Part shown: positions 33,580-46,061 of the stretch, in pieces
Layout of the letters: every line of letters begins with the position of its first letter
How positions within the stretch are numbered: position 1 is the stretch's first letter
Assembly: GCF_000340215.1 (NCBI RefSeq)
Contig: NW_006921539.1
Coordinates: 2,490,507 to 2,554,506, forward strand
Direction of reading: 5' to 3'
DNA from: Pseudocercospora fijiensis CIRAD86
Lineage: Eukaryota > Ascomycota > Dothideomycetes > Mycosphaerellales > Mycosphaerellaceae
DNA length: 64,000 nt
Position numbers and translations under genes: made by a program
The notes under the pieces: generated by a model
Database searches by the model: none
Seen by the model: the letters and a program-made list of their open reading frames with translations, nothing else
Told to the model about the DNA's origin: nothing

Positions 33580-36500
33580 AGCGCCGCACTAACTGTTCGC
33601 CTTATACGGCGTAAGACTATCGACATTATACTAGCTATTATACGCACCTGTCTCGTATCGGACTCGTATAGCACTAATTATAAAACTAAGGTTATACTAG
33701 ACCTAGGAAATTCAGTTAGTGCCCTTATTAACTATCGCCTAGCTAAGTAATTAGACCTTCGACAATTGCCTAGGACTAACCTACTAACCCTTGCTTAGTT
33801 TAATAACGCTCGGCACTTGACCTACGGAGCCTACTATATCTATATAGCCCTAAGAGACGACCTCGGCAATAAGCGCCTACTAAACTTTACTACCTACGTA
33901 GTAGACATAGATAGCCTCCTATCCGATATTGTTATTAGCAACCCTATTCTTAAGTACTATACTGTAGCTATAGACTTAGGCATTTGGAAGTAGCGATTTA
34001 GAATCGCTAGGAAAGAGGACATTGAATATATTAATGTTAGCGAGTGCCCTAACGATATTAGGGTCCTATTTATTAGCAACCTAATACTAGCCTCCGCCTT
34101 AGCTAATCCTACTGCCGACCTGCTCGGTAGTAATAACGATAAACCCGTGCCTCCTAATAGTATAGACCCTAATTAGCTCGCTCGTATACCCTAGACTATT
34201 AGGGAGACCTATATCGAGGTGTTTAAACACTATCTAGTATCGACATTGCCTATATTTAAGGAGACGGATTATAAGATTAACATTATAGAGGGCAAAGAGG
34301 TCCCTTTTAGACCCCTCTATACCCTTAGTAAACGAGAGCTTGCTATATTGCGTAAGTACCTAGAGGAAAACTTAGCTAATAGCCGGATACGGTATAGTAA
34401 TAGCCCTGCTAGTGCCCCTATCCTATTCGTACTAAAGAAGGATAGTAGCCTACGCCTCTATATCGATTATCGTAGGCTTAATACTGTTACTATCAAAGAT
34501 CGCTATCTACTTCCTCTTATTAATAAGACCCTCGATCGCCTTTCTAGGGCCTACTACTATACTATATTAGACATTAAGGACGCCTATTACCGCATTCGTA
34601 TTCGTAAGGGCGATGAATAGAAGACAGCCTTTCGCACTCGCTATAGCTATTTCGAGTACTTAGTTATACTATTTAGGCTAGCTAATGCCCCTACTACATT
34701 CTAGTCCTATATTAATCGGGCCCTATTAGGCCTATTAAATTACCTCTATATAGTTTACCTAGATAACATCCTAGTCTATATACACTTACCTAACATTATA
34801 GAACACTAGGCTGTAGTACGAAAGGTCCTCGACCGCCTACGGGCCTATAGCCTATATTGCAAGCCTTCTAAATGTACCTTTGCTGCTAAGGAGGTGTCCT
34901 TCCTTAGCTTCCTCGTATTAACTAAGGGTATTAAGGCTAATCCTAATCGGATTAAAACTATTACTAAATAGCCTATTCCTACGTTAATTAAGGAGCTACA
35001 GTCGTTCCTCGGCTTCGCTAACTTCTACCGTCGGTTTATTAAGGGCTATTTACGGTATATAATGCCCCTAACTAAGCTTACTAAAACTAAGGCTAACCTA
35101 ACTAGAGAGTTCAAATAGACTAATAGAGTATAAGCCGCTTTTAACGGCCTAAAGCAACGCTTTACTAATGTCCCCTTATTGCACTATTTCGTACTAAGCA
35201 AGTAGATCCGAATTGAGACTAACGCTTTATAGTTCCCTATATCGGCTATTATATTATAGCAATTAGATAATAACTATTACTAGCACCCGATTGCCTTCTT
35301 TTTACGAAAGATAATCGATATAGAACGTTAATATAAGACCTACGAGTAAGAGCTCTTAGTAATCGTAGAAGCCTTTAAGCATTAGCGCTACTATCTCGAT
35401 AGTACTTAGCACACAATTTAGGTCTATATAGACTATAACAATCTGCGTAGCATTACTAAGGTTATAAGGGTTATAGGTCGATAGGCTAGATAGGCCGTCT
35501 ACCTCGCCGGATTCGATTTTAATATATTATATCGGCTAGGCGTAAGTAACCCTACCGATAGCCTATCGAGGCGGCCTAATTACGATAGCGAGACTTAGCA
35601 ATCTATTAATTCATTGTTTCTAACCCTATAGCATAAGATTGCTATAGCTTGTATTATTAATAAGCAAGCGTAGGATAAGCGGACTTCCGGACCCCGCGGC
35701 GGCAATAAATACTATAGCGGAGTTGCCGTTCTTCTAGTACGCGTTAGAAAGGACGTAGATCGCTCGAGCTATAATAACTCGATTAAAGACATTGCTATCT
35801 ATAGTAATAGCCTATATAGCGACAGTACTATAGAAGAGGTTGCAGTAGTTCCGGCTACTAGTGCTATTAGATATATATAATGCGTACCTCGTTTAATAGC
35901 GAGGGTGCTATTAAATGACCTTATAAATAGGGATAGTTAATCGTTTATAGATAAGCTATTACGTACTTAGTAGAGGGACGCCTTTGCTATCGAGCGCATT
36001 AATAAGCTTATAAGTAGGCGGGCGACTCGATCTAGTAAGAGTAATAGTTAGTCGATCGACGACAAGGGTTACTTAAGGTTTAAGGGCAGATACTATATCC
36101 CCGCTAAACAATCGATTAGACAAGAGCTTTTAAAGAGGCACTATAATAGTAAGCTCGCTAGTTACTATAGTATAGAGAGGTCGCACGAGTTGCTATCGCG
36201 TATATACTACTAGCTAAATAGTAAGCGGTATATAAAGGAGTATATACAGACCTATATAGTATACTAGCGAGTTAAAGCACCGAAGCACTTGCCGTTCGGC
36301 GAGTTGTCTTCGCTCCCTGTTCTAAAGAAGCTATTTACTAAGCTAATAATAGACTTTATTATAGGCCTTCTGCCTACTAAGCGTAGGGGCAGTAAGGACG
36401 TATATAATGCTATCCTTATTATAGTAGATCGATTTACTAAAGGCGCTCGATATATCCCGGCGCGCAAGGATTAGACTACTATTAATATAGCAGAGGCGCT

Positions 36501-37500
36501 ATAGACTAATATCTTCTATACCTATTAGGGAACCCCTAAGAGGATAGTCTCCGATAGGGGCTCGACATTTACATCGTACTACTAGAGCGAAATATGCCTA
36601 TAGCTAAGACTAAAGCATCGGCTATTAATAGCCTTCTATCTATAGACTAACGGTTAAACAGAGAGGTAGAATGCTACCCTATAGCAGTACCTACGCAGCT
36701 ATATTAATAAGAACCCCGAGGATTGGGTTAACCTCCTATAGTCTATAGAATTCGTATACAACAACAGTATACATTTAGCAACTAAGATCTCGCCCTATAT
36801 AGCTATAATAGGCTAGAACGCTGCTATACTATAAGACCTACTATCGCTCGAGGCCGAGCGTAAGGAAAGGGAAGCGCGTTAAGTACTAGAGACACTAGCG
36901 GCAATAGAACGTATCTAGAAGATGCGAGAAATCTATGCTAAGATAGCTGAGAAGCTAATAAGGGCTTAAGAGTACTAAAAGACCTACTACGATAAGCGCT
37001 ATACACTAATAACCTTTAAATAAGGCGACATAGTTATACTTAGCACGAAGAACCTCCGTATCCGCAAGTATCTATTACCCGATAGCAAGACAAGGCCTAA
37101 GCTCGCACTAAGATACATTAGCCTATTCCGTATCCGAGAACCGAAGGGCAATAGCTAGGCCTACTAGTTATAGCTTCTACCTTATTATACTATCTATAAC
37201 ACCTTCTATATCTCCCTCCTTAAACCGTACTACTAGCGCGAAGGCGATAAAGCGCCTGCTAAGTTAGAAGAAGTCTTAGCTAATAGCGAAGAACTATAGT
37301 CTATAGAACGTATCCTAAACTATCGGACTAGATAAGGCAAGAAGGAGTACCTCCTAAGATAGTAAGGCTATTTACCTAAATAGGACTCGTAGGAAGCTAA
37401 AGACTCTTTTAAAGACATAACTGAGTTGTTAGATAAGTATTAGACTAGTGAAAAGAACAAGAAGAAGGCTAAGGGCTATAATGTCGCCTAAGAATAATAC
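33580..37500 (+). pseudogene. Element B pol polyprotein (RIP-decayed)
   Basis: Order seen: protease (DLGNSVSALI, the DxG/S site), RT ([44 protein letters not shown] in place of YLDD), RNase H, an integrase core (IDFIIGLLPTKRRGSKDVYN; VDRFTKGARYI) and a chromodomain near 37300-37440 (IERILNYRTR, then EYLLR, GYLPK, ELLDKY). About one codon in twenty is TAG or TAA. Longest open piece is 34219-34620. Confidence 0.85.
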
Positions 37501-38761
37501 TATCCCCGGGGTGCTATTAGCTAACTAATTAGAAGTAAGTAATTGTTAGCAACGAAGGACAATAAGACTATACTACTATAGTAAACGCGCACCGAGTATT
37601 AATAAGCGCGCTATAACGCGCTAACTAATCGCATACTCTTTTAAGGGCTCTACCTCTTTACTAATACGCCCTATAGGGCCTTCCCCTAGTATTAGGTCCC
37701 CCTCTTATTCCTTTATCCTATCGAGGATAATAGTATCGCGCTACAAGCTAGCAGTGTACCGGCGGCTAGCGTAGCTATATTAGTAACGGTGTTGCGGAGT
37801 GTGTTACTGTTTAGGAAAGGAAGGACATAGCTATATTAGTAACGGTATTGCCGAGTTATTATTAGTTAAAGAAGGAAATTAGAAGAAGGTAAAGTTAGCG
37901 CTAAGACGACTAGCGCTGCTATTGTTAACATTACTTGCTATTGTCGCTGCGCCTATAGACACAACCTTACCTATACTACGAGCCTAAGGCACCTTTAATT
38001 AAAACTTTAATTAAAAGCTTTAAGCCTATTAAAGGTTTGATTAAAACTTTAAGGCTAAGTTAAAACTTTAACCAAGTCAAAAGATTAAGCGACTAATAGA
38101 CTAACTAAGGGCAAAAACTATAGAGCTAAGCTAGCCGGGGTCGATCTTGCGGATAATAGGTTACTCCTCGATCTTTCCGACCCTTTAAGCGAGGCGAACC
38201 TTAACTATTACACTTATAATAGCCTTTACCTATAGAAACTAGAAGAACTGAGTTTTTTAAAAAGATATAATTAGTTAACACTTAAAGGCTACTAAACCTA
38301 ACTAATTTAGGCTAGTGAAACTACGATAGTAAATAATAGTCCTTATAATAATAAGAACAACCCTCGGAAGCGGACAAACCCTCGGAGCGGACATTTCTAG
38401 GTCTTTTAAGAGTAGACGCAAAGAACTCGGACAACCTTACTTAGAACGGGGGCAGTGCTACAATACCCCGTATACCTACCTATTATAGTAGGGAAGATGC
38501 ACTCGTATTATAATTAGTTGCTAGCCTTCAATTTATATAGCTATATAATACCTTATTATTACTATAGTAGCAATAATAACGCAGTTAGAAGTTGGACATT
38601 ATATTGGAAGGTAAGGTTTAACATAGTTACGTAATCGGTAGTTATACGTTCAATTTAGCGTAGACTAAGCGGCTTATTAGACCTACTAAGTTAGTAGTAA
38701 TAGAGGTTGAAACTAGAACAAAGACCGGCTACGAGGGCGCGGCCTTTAGAAGGGAAGCGTA

Positions 38762-38958
38762 TATTAGGACTAAAGAGGTTATACGTAATTGGTATATAAC
38801 CGGACTCGAGTAAAGCTAGGGTCTCGATGCCTTAGGCAGGGCTTAGCGCTTAGTAGTAGGCTAACTTGCCTGCCTTCCTCCCTCTCCTCCTAGCTCCTTA
38901 TCGAATACTACTCGTACCTACTACTACCCTATCTACCTGCTAATATACCGTTCTTACA
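38762..38958 (+). repeat. 3' LTR of element B
   Basis: 197 bp, TATTAGGACT...GTTCTTACA (TG changed to TA at the start). It is preceded by a purine run, AGAAGGGAAG, that fits a polypurine tract, and followed by the TSD copy AATAT. Confidence 0.92.
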
Positions 38959-38963
38959 AATAT

Positions 38964-39950
38964 AGGCAATATCGATACTAGGTAGTATTTATATATATTA
39001 ATATAGGTCTCTCGAATAGGCTAAGGTATACGAGCAAGCTGTTTAGAGTCTATACTATTAGGGGGTATAGGTTCATCGTTATCTCTACTAAGTAGGTTAG
39101 TAGTCGGGTTAGCTAAGGCGGAGGCTAGTATTAGGGTGCTAATAAATAGAACCTTAATGTTGTTAGGGCACTCGCTAATATTAATATATTTAATATCCTC
39201 TCTCCTAGCGATTCTAAATCGCTACTATTAACTGCCTAAGTCTATAACTATAGTATAGTGCTTAAGAATAGGGTTGCTAATAACAATATTAGATAGAAGG
39301 TTGTCTATATCTACTATATAGGTAGTGAAATCTAGTAAGCGCTCGTTACCGAGGTCGTCTCTTAGGACTATAGGAATATAGTAAGCCTTATAGGTTAAGT
39401 GCCGAGCGTTATTAAACTAAGCAAGGGTTAGTATATTAGTTCTAGGCAATTGTCGGAGGTCTAATTGCTTAGCTAGGCGGTGGTTAATAAGGGCACTAAC
39501 TAAATTTCCTAGATCTAGTATAACCTTAGTTTAATAGTTAGTTCCGTACGTGTCCTATATAAGACAGGTACGTATAATAGCTAGTACAATGTCGATGGTT
39601 TTACGCCGCATAAGGCTAATAGTTAGTACGGCGCTTATTCTTTTTTCGACTAATTAAAAGAGCCGATAGGGGTAGTATTAGCGGCTAAAAGGTGTTTCCT
39701 ATACTTAGCGGAAGTACGGTTAATTCGGGCCTAGTCCTTAGGTTTGTTATATTAGCCTAGTAGATAGCTAGTACTATTACAGTTAAAGCACTTTAATCCG
39801 GTTAGGGGGTTGCTATAACCGTTATTACTACTATTATTATTAGTTGAGCGGTTAGTATTATAGGAATACGAGCCCCTTCTACGGCCCCTATTACGGCCTC
39901 CTCTATATAGCCGTCGGCTACGGCCTCTTCTACGGTTGTTATTACTATTC
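38964..39950 (-). pseudogene. Element A gag end and protease (RIP-decayed)
   Basis: Resumes element A after B. The minus-strand reading gives the protease region collinear with B 33600-34200 and part of gag including the RGRR-type basic stretch (39850-39940). Element D cuts it at 39950. Confidence 0.65.
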
Positions 39951-40147
39951 TATTAGGACCAAAGAGGTTATACGTAATTGGTATGTAACCGGGCTCGAGT
40001 AAAGCTAGGGTCTTGATGCCTTAGGCAGGGCTTGGCGCTTAGTAATAGGCTAACTTGCCTACCTTCCTCCCTCTCCTCCTAGCTCCTTATCGAATACTAC
40101 TCGTACCTACTACTACCCTATCTACCTGCTAATATACCCTTCTTATA
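39951..40147 (+). repeat. 5' LTR of element D (197 bp)
   Basis: TATTAGGACC...TTCTTATA, 197 bp, followed by TAGTATTCGAT at 40148-40158. This again complements ATCGAATACTA at 40089-40099. Confidence 0.9.
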
Positions 40148-40509
40148 TAGTATTCGATCTACCCTTTAAGGGCAGCAGCTAGATAGTCCTTATTTTAAGC
40201 TTTTAGCGGTATAGCTACGAATAAGACTAATCTAACTATATTGCGCCCGAAGAACGGGACCTACACGTACTATTCTATCGAAGCAACCGTACCAATTATT
40301 AAGCAAGGCCTTCTATACGGCCTATTACACTAAGTTAATCGTACTAGACTAACATTTACTAATTCCGCTATATCCGTATCTTAGGGGCTAACAATACATT
40401 ATTAGTGTTACCCCTTATTATAATAGCCTGCTCGTTACGAAACAATAACCGTGCTGCCGCTAGTAGCGCTAGTAACGATAATGCTAGTAGCATAGTACCT
40501 ACTAAAGTG

Positions 40510-40517
40510 CCTACTAA
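40510..40517. repeat. Left 8-bp target-site duplication of the hAT element
   Basis: CCTACTAA, identical to 58395-58402. The surrounding gag repeat of element D is continuous across the insertion. Confidence 0.88.
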
Positions 40518-40537
40518 TAGACCTCGCAGTAGTTCGG
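40518..40537 (+). repeat. Left terminal inverted repeat of the hAT element
   Basis: TAGACCTCGCAGTAGTTCGG. It overlaps a perfect 10-bp hairpin (AGTAGTTCGG-TTT-CCGAACTACT, 40528-40550). Confidence 0.85.
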
Positions 40538-40658
40538 TTTCCGAACTACTAAACGTATATAGTTTGGTTTCTTAGCGGCGAACTAGCTCCCTAGTTCCGG
40601 TTTGGTTTTTTCGAACTATGTAGATTCCTAGCCTAAACTAGAGACTATATCAGTTTTA

Positions 40659-40960
40659 CTATAAGGACACTCTTATTCGACTGCCGGCTACGATTGCCGG
40701 CTATAATAGTAACTCTATTACATTTACTACGCTCTTTTGCTATTGCTAGGGCGTAGTTGCCGTTACTAGGGCGTAGTTGCCGTTGCTAGGGCGTAGTTCT
40801 GCTATAAGGATACTCTTATTCGACTGCCGGCTACGATTGCCGGCTACAATAGTTACTAGGTTATATTTACTACGCTTTATTACCGTTGCTAGGGCGTAGT
40901 TGCCGTTGCTAGGGCGTAGTTGCCGTTGCTAGGGCGTAGTTGCTATTACCGGGGCGTAGT
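40659..40960 (+). repeat. Subterminal 143-bp repeat with internal 20-bp units
   Basis: A block starting CTATAAGGA at 40659 recurs at 40802. Each holds two GCCGGCTA motifs and then several copies of the unit TTGCTAGGGCGTAGTTGCCG. It is non-coding and subterminal, a likely transposase-binding region by analogy with other hATs. Confidence 0.75.
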
Positions 40961-41107
40961 TACCGTAGTTGCGAAAGCTTACCTATATAACGTTACGTAG
41001 GCGGTAACAATTAGGGCTTCGCGATATTCTTATACTTTCAACTTCTTCCTCTATACCTATACCGATAATAACTACTATACGCTACGCCTCCGCCCCTTTC
41101 CTTTATA

Positions 41108-42540
41108 ATAGCAAGAGAGAAGCGCGCCGCGCGCTAAATAAAAGATAGAACTAAAGACCGCGAGTTTGTTTTGCCTAAGCGTCTAACTAAAAAGCGCAAG
41201 ACTAAAGAGGAGTACTCTACGAAGAAGAATTCCGTACGAGACCGCAAGAGAAAGGATAAAATAGATAAGGATAAAAGAGCTAAGGATAAGAGAAGAAAGG
41301 CGCGGAATAAGGCATTCTATCGATAGCTAGCGCCTATAGAAAAAAGTAAAGGTTAGAATAAGAAGATAACCTAAGAGAAGGCTAAGAGGAGGAAAGAATT
41401 GCGGCTAGTTTTCGAGCGTAAAGTTCTAGTAGCGTAAGTCAATCTAGCTAGCGGCCGTAGCTAGCAGCTATAGCCGGCAGCCGTAGCCGGTAGCTATAGC
41501 CGGCATATTTTTCTTTAATACGTTAACTAATAGTATTTAGACCTATAGCCGCTACCTCTATCGATACGACCGATAGTAACGGAGATATTTAGATAGCCGA
41601 GAACAATAATACTAGAGTTTAGGATGCCGCGATAGAGCTTAATGCTACGAATAAAGGAACTAAAAAAAGCGAGGAGATACTATACGTCGATCTAGTAACA
41701 GGTACAGTCTTAGGGCCTAACGCTATAGACGATAAGCGCTAGGAGTAGATCGAGTATAGTCAAAGAGACGAGATACTAGTAAAGGGCTAAGGCATAAGTC
41801 CTATTAATCTAGAAAATTATAGTTAAAGCTACTACGAAAAGCTAGCAAGGATTGGAATCGAGACTAGTCGTCTTTATATCCTCGATATAGAGTAGAAGTT
41901 TCTTTATTAGTATTAGAGCGAAGCCTTTGCGTCTATAAAGGCAAAGTAGCTTGCGATTAATGCGATCGGGGCTAGGTATCTAGGGACGGCAGAAGTGTTA
42001 CTATAGGAGGAAGGGGTACAGGTAATTATTCTATACTCGGTATATATAGCCGGCGTTCGTAGCCGGCAGATACTAACAGTTAAATAGAAAGCGTTTCTCG
42101 AAGGCAGAGTGCTACTACTATATAAAATCTTTACTAAGGCAGAGAGGGCTTATATCCGGAATCTAAGCTACTAGTAGGATAGGTTAGCGTTAGAATTCTC
42201 TAAATCTCTATATAAGCCTCCGAAGGATTACCTATTTCAGCGATACGGCTTTATCTCGACTACTCCGCAGGTATCCGAAGAAGCTCGAGCGCTCTTTAAG
42301 GTCTTTACTAAGAAGCGGAAGGAGTTCGAGGATTAGGATTAGTTAATAGAGCTATTAGTTAGTCTTAGGTTTCGTAGTTAGACTCGGCCTAAGCATTTGC
42401 TTATCGAGTGTCTTATACCGAAAGAGGATAGATTAAGACTAAAAACGAGCTTAGATTCGTTAGGTATAGTAGCTCGGTTCCGTTAGTAGGAGAGAGCCGC
42501 CGTATAGAAGGCAAAATTTAGGTAGTTAGGGTAGCTAGGA
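41108..42540 (+). pseudogene. hAT cargo gene 1: basic Lys/Arg-rich protein, 3 exons
   Basis: The start codon was probably ATG, now ATA (41108). Exon 1 is 41108-41433, exon 2 is 41541-42021 and exon 3 is 42088 to about 42530. Introns are 107 nt (GTAAGT...TTTAG) and 66 nt (GTAATT...ATAG), both joining in frame. Exon 1 is extremely basic (KKRKTKEEY, RKRKDK, KDKRRKARNKAFY), suggesting nucleic-acid binding. Exons 2-3 are a mixed-charge domain I do not recognise (SYYEKLARIGIETSRLYILD). Stops are all explainable as RIP of Gln/Trp codons. The 3' end runs into short GGTAGCTAGG-type repeats (42520-42640). Confidence 0.6.
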
Positions 42541-42659
42541 AAGAAATTCTAGTAGTTAGGCTAGCTAGGGTAGCTAGGAAAAAAAATCTAGTAGTTAGGT
42601 AGCTAGGAAACAAAAAAAAAGGTAGCTAGCTATTTACTACCTAGCTGTTCCTAACGATA

Positions 42660-45600
42660 CGATACTATAAAAGAAAGGGTGTTTCCCTATAGCTACTAGT
42701 ATATATCTACTACTCCTAAGTCCTTACCTTACCGTACGAAACCTTAAAATATACCGACCGACATTGTATATATACTAGGCGCTATACTAGGAAGGGTAAT
42801 AACGAGACGATAGTCGAAACAGTCTAGTATACGAGCGAGATTACGATAACGTCGAGAGGAGGTCGTATACTTACCTTCGAGCCTATCGAGTCCTAGACGA
42901 CGATTAGGGCTAGATTTATCCTCTCCGAATCCTAGTAGTAGGAATTCATTATAGGGTACTACTACCTAGTCCTTACCTTTACGGAGTCTAAGTAGAAGGT
43001 TGTTCGGAGATATAAGAACATCGAGTATTAACCCGGAAATCTTCGAAAAGGCTAGCTAGGCGTATCTTTAGAAACCCGAGTATATAGAGCAGTTTAATTA
43101 ATAGGTCTATAAGATATAGTTCCTTTTATACTTACGTTCGAAGGAGTATAAACTCCGGAAGTACTCGATGCGATAGGGGAGTAAGGAGCGAACGGATACA
43201 TTCTAGAAGTTCTTTATAGAGGGGGCATTATACCGTTATACGACTTCTCGACTTAAAGGTTAACTAGTAATTGTCTATAACTTCTACGGTTTAATCTTAA
43301 AACACCCGAAACTAGGGGATAGGAACTTATCGCCTACGAACTATCTCTATTCTAAACGGTGTCGGGAATCTTAAGGAGAGAGGAGAGTTAATATAGATAT
43401 AGCGTTCTAGAAAGAGGTACGTCTTCTAAAATGCCGGCTATAGCTACCGGCTATAGCTACCGGCTATAGATTCCGGCTACAGATTCCGGCTACAGATTCC
43501 GGCTACTTGAATTAACCGTAGAGGTCTAGCTAATTATTATAGGCTACGCTTAAGGAAGCTCTAGGATTAAAGGCTACCGATTTCTCCCCCGAAGACTTTA
43601 AGCAACTAGCAAACGAAATGCTAGCTATAAACGGTCTTCCGGAAGACTTCTACGAAAGGGAGTCTATATAGAAGACATACCTATATCTTACAAACTACCC
43701 TCCCCTATTTCTCGGCGCGACAACCTAGCGTATTATATTCGAAAAGAATAAAGAGGCTACGTTAGACGATATTCGGGAGATCCTCCGTAATACTCGCCGA
43801 GTAGCTATTACTATCGATAGCTAGTTAAGCCGGACTATAAGAGCCTCCTTCCTCTCGATTATACTATACTTTATTAATTCGGATTAGAAACTCTAGGAAC
43901 TTATAATCGGATTCTCTAAAATTCTAGGTTCCTATACTAGTAAGGATATAGCGAAGCTTGTCTATACGGCAATAGATAGGGTTAGCGTAATAACGAAACT
44001 GATCTCGATTACTACGGACAACGCTAGTAATAATCGAACATTATATAAGGCGTTGTATATATAATTTACTCGTATATGTCTTTGAAATTACTAATTATAT
44101 CGATAGGGTCGAGTACGTAGAGGAGATTACAAGGTCTACAATCTAGCTTAATCTTCCGAATGTTAAGCTCGCTACGATTCCGGATACGTACGACAATACG
44201 TACGATAATAACGATAAAGAGGAGCCTATTAATAGCCCTAGCCCTAACGAATCGGAGCCGACGTCGTTGCTAGTTATATCCCTATAGAAGTTTCCCTACC
44301 TCGCTTATATAGTTCAAATCGCGATCCGAGCCCTCTTTAAGACGCTTAAAATTGCACTATTAAACGACGACTAATAGAAGATCCTAGATAAGGATAAAGC
44401 AAAGTCGAAAGTCGAGAAACTTATTATAGCAATAAGACGGGATAAGGCAGAGAGCCTCGCTCTCGTTTTGTATAAGGTATAACTTTTGTCTATAGCCGGT
44501 ACCTATAGCCGGCAACCTAGTATAGTTCTAACTCTTTTTCTCTAGCTTCGTCGTCTAGCAATATATACGAACTCGAGCTTATAGAGATATAACCGATTCG
44601 AGGCTATTTAAAAGAACCTAATCGAGCGCCCTAAAACCGATGCCTAGAATATCGCATAGAATAAGCGATAGCAAAAGCGGCCTCCTTAGCGCCTACTCCG
44701 TTTTACCTAAGACGTTAAGACCCGGTTCGATTCGACTTTCTATATAGTTATAAGGGGATATACTTTACGTACCGCTCTCGAGATCTATTAGAGTTCCGAG
44801 GGTATTAAGTAGCTCGGCCTTACCGCCGCCGAATAGCGCTAAGCAGAGTATCTCGTCGATATTAGTAAGCATTACGCGAAGGTTACTACTACGATTAGAA
44901 GAACCCGAGGACCGACGATCTACCTTGTCTTTACGTACTACAACTAGCTCTTTAACGAGCTCGAGGAAACCGTAGCTAAGCTAGCTAAGAAGAGCATTCC
45001 CTAGAAAGTAGCTATAACGAAAGCTATAGACACCTCCTATACTAAGTTGTATAAATATTATAGTGCTACCTTTAACTCGTTCGGGGATATCTATAGCGTT
45101 GCGTACTTACTTAACCTAGTAGAAAAGGATATATACTAGCAGAGGCCGGAATAGAAGGCGGACGAGGTATAGCCGAAGTATTACTAGACTATTCTAGAAA
45201 AGATGTTCTATAAGCGTCGGAAAGAAACTAGTCTAAATGTAGCTCCTATAAAGAAAAAGAAGGTTTAGAAGGCTCCGATATTATACCTGTTTCGTAGGTA
45301 GGAAGTAGAGGCAGAAGAGGAAGCAACTACTAAAGTAAATAAAGAAGAGTTCGATCTCTATCGGCGCGCGAGTAAGTATAAACCCGTAGGCTCGGAAAGA
45401 GGGCTAATAATCTCTAGATCTTACCGGTCTTCTAGACGAATTCGGAGACGATATTCTCGCTATATAGTAGCGGTTAGAGCCTAAGTTTCTAACGATAGCG
45501 TCGGTCGCTCGGGACGTCCTCGCTATCCCGAGTATAGGTATAGGCTATAAGAGGTCTTTTAGTATCGCTCGTTACTAGGGCCGCTTTAATCGAATATACT

Positions 45601-45890
45601 CGCCTACTATCTTCGAATCTATTATAGTATTCCGATACTATCTCCTCTACTAGAATCGCTAAGGTAGGTTACTAAAGATTATACTAAAGGAGTTAATCGA
45701 GGAATTAGAAAACCTTAAGATCGAAGAAACCTAGGAGCGCGAAGAGAATACGAAATTTAGTCTAAGCGAAACCCTAATTAGCGATAACGAAGAGGAGGAG
45801 GGCGGAGGTAGAAGGCGATACCGGGTCGAGAAGCGGAAACGTATATAGGCTTAGAGTAGCTTTAAGGAGACGAAGCGTTTATATATAAGG
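42660..45890 (+). pseudogene. hAT-family transposase (RIP-decayed)
   Basis: The N-terminal part (to about 43416) is coding-like but its exon structure is unclear. Introns 43417-43521 (GTACGT...CGTAG) and 44477-44545 (GTATAA...CTCTAG) are well supported. The catalytic core reads RVAITIDS (then a RIP stop in place of W), FLSIILYFIN, ELIIGFSKILGS and ISITTDNASNN, the classic hAT RNase-H-fold blocks with DDE aspartates. The C-terminal dimerisation domain is clear around 45470-45620: RLEPKFLTIASVARDVLAIP, SIGIGYKRSFSIAR. An acidic then basic tail follows. It would cut and rejoin the element's TIRs; this copy has dozens of TAG/TAA stops. Confidence 0.85.
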
Positions 45891-46061
45891 TAATATAGCC
45901 GGCGTATATAGCCGGTATATATCCGAAATGTGTTTCGAATTCCTAGGACCTAAACAGACTAGTTGCTATAGCAACCGACCCCGCTTACCTACGGACTATT
46001 TCTAATTCTCTATTCGCTCTTCCTCTCCTTCTTCCCTTTCCCTATATTCTTAAAGACAAAT

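Larger units (their letters stand above)
31765..38958 (+). mobile_element. Element B: complete Ty3/Gypsy chromovirus, 7,194 bp
   Basis: Flanked by the 5-bp TSD AATAT (31760-31764 and 38959-38963), with two 197-bp LTRs. Gag starts near 32219 and ends in a zinc knuckle; pol follows as protease, RT, RNase H, integrase and chromodomain, then about 1 kb of 3' UTR. It is structurally full length but dead: nearly every Gln and Trp codon has become TAG or TAA. Confidence 0.92.
25457..39950 (-). mobile_element. Element A: Ty3/Gypsy chromovirus, minus strand, split by B and D
   Basis: Read on the minus strand from 39950 down to 25457: end of gag, protease, RT, RNase H, a duplicated protease-RT-RNase H block, integrase, chromodomain region, a long 3' UTR and the 3' LTR at 25457. 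Element B (31765-38958) interrupts it near the start of the first RT copy. Element D truncates its gag at 39950, so its 5' LTR lies beyond the window. All frames are full of TAG/TAA from RIP. The YLDD catalytic motif is still intact in one RT copy (about 31240-31262) and is YLDN in the other (about 29560-29590). Confidence 0.8.

Noticed and set aside
40741..40960. CRISPR-like array
   Set aside because: Units are directly adjacent 20-bp tandem repeats without unique spacers, in a fungal transposon end.
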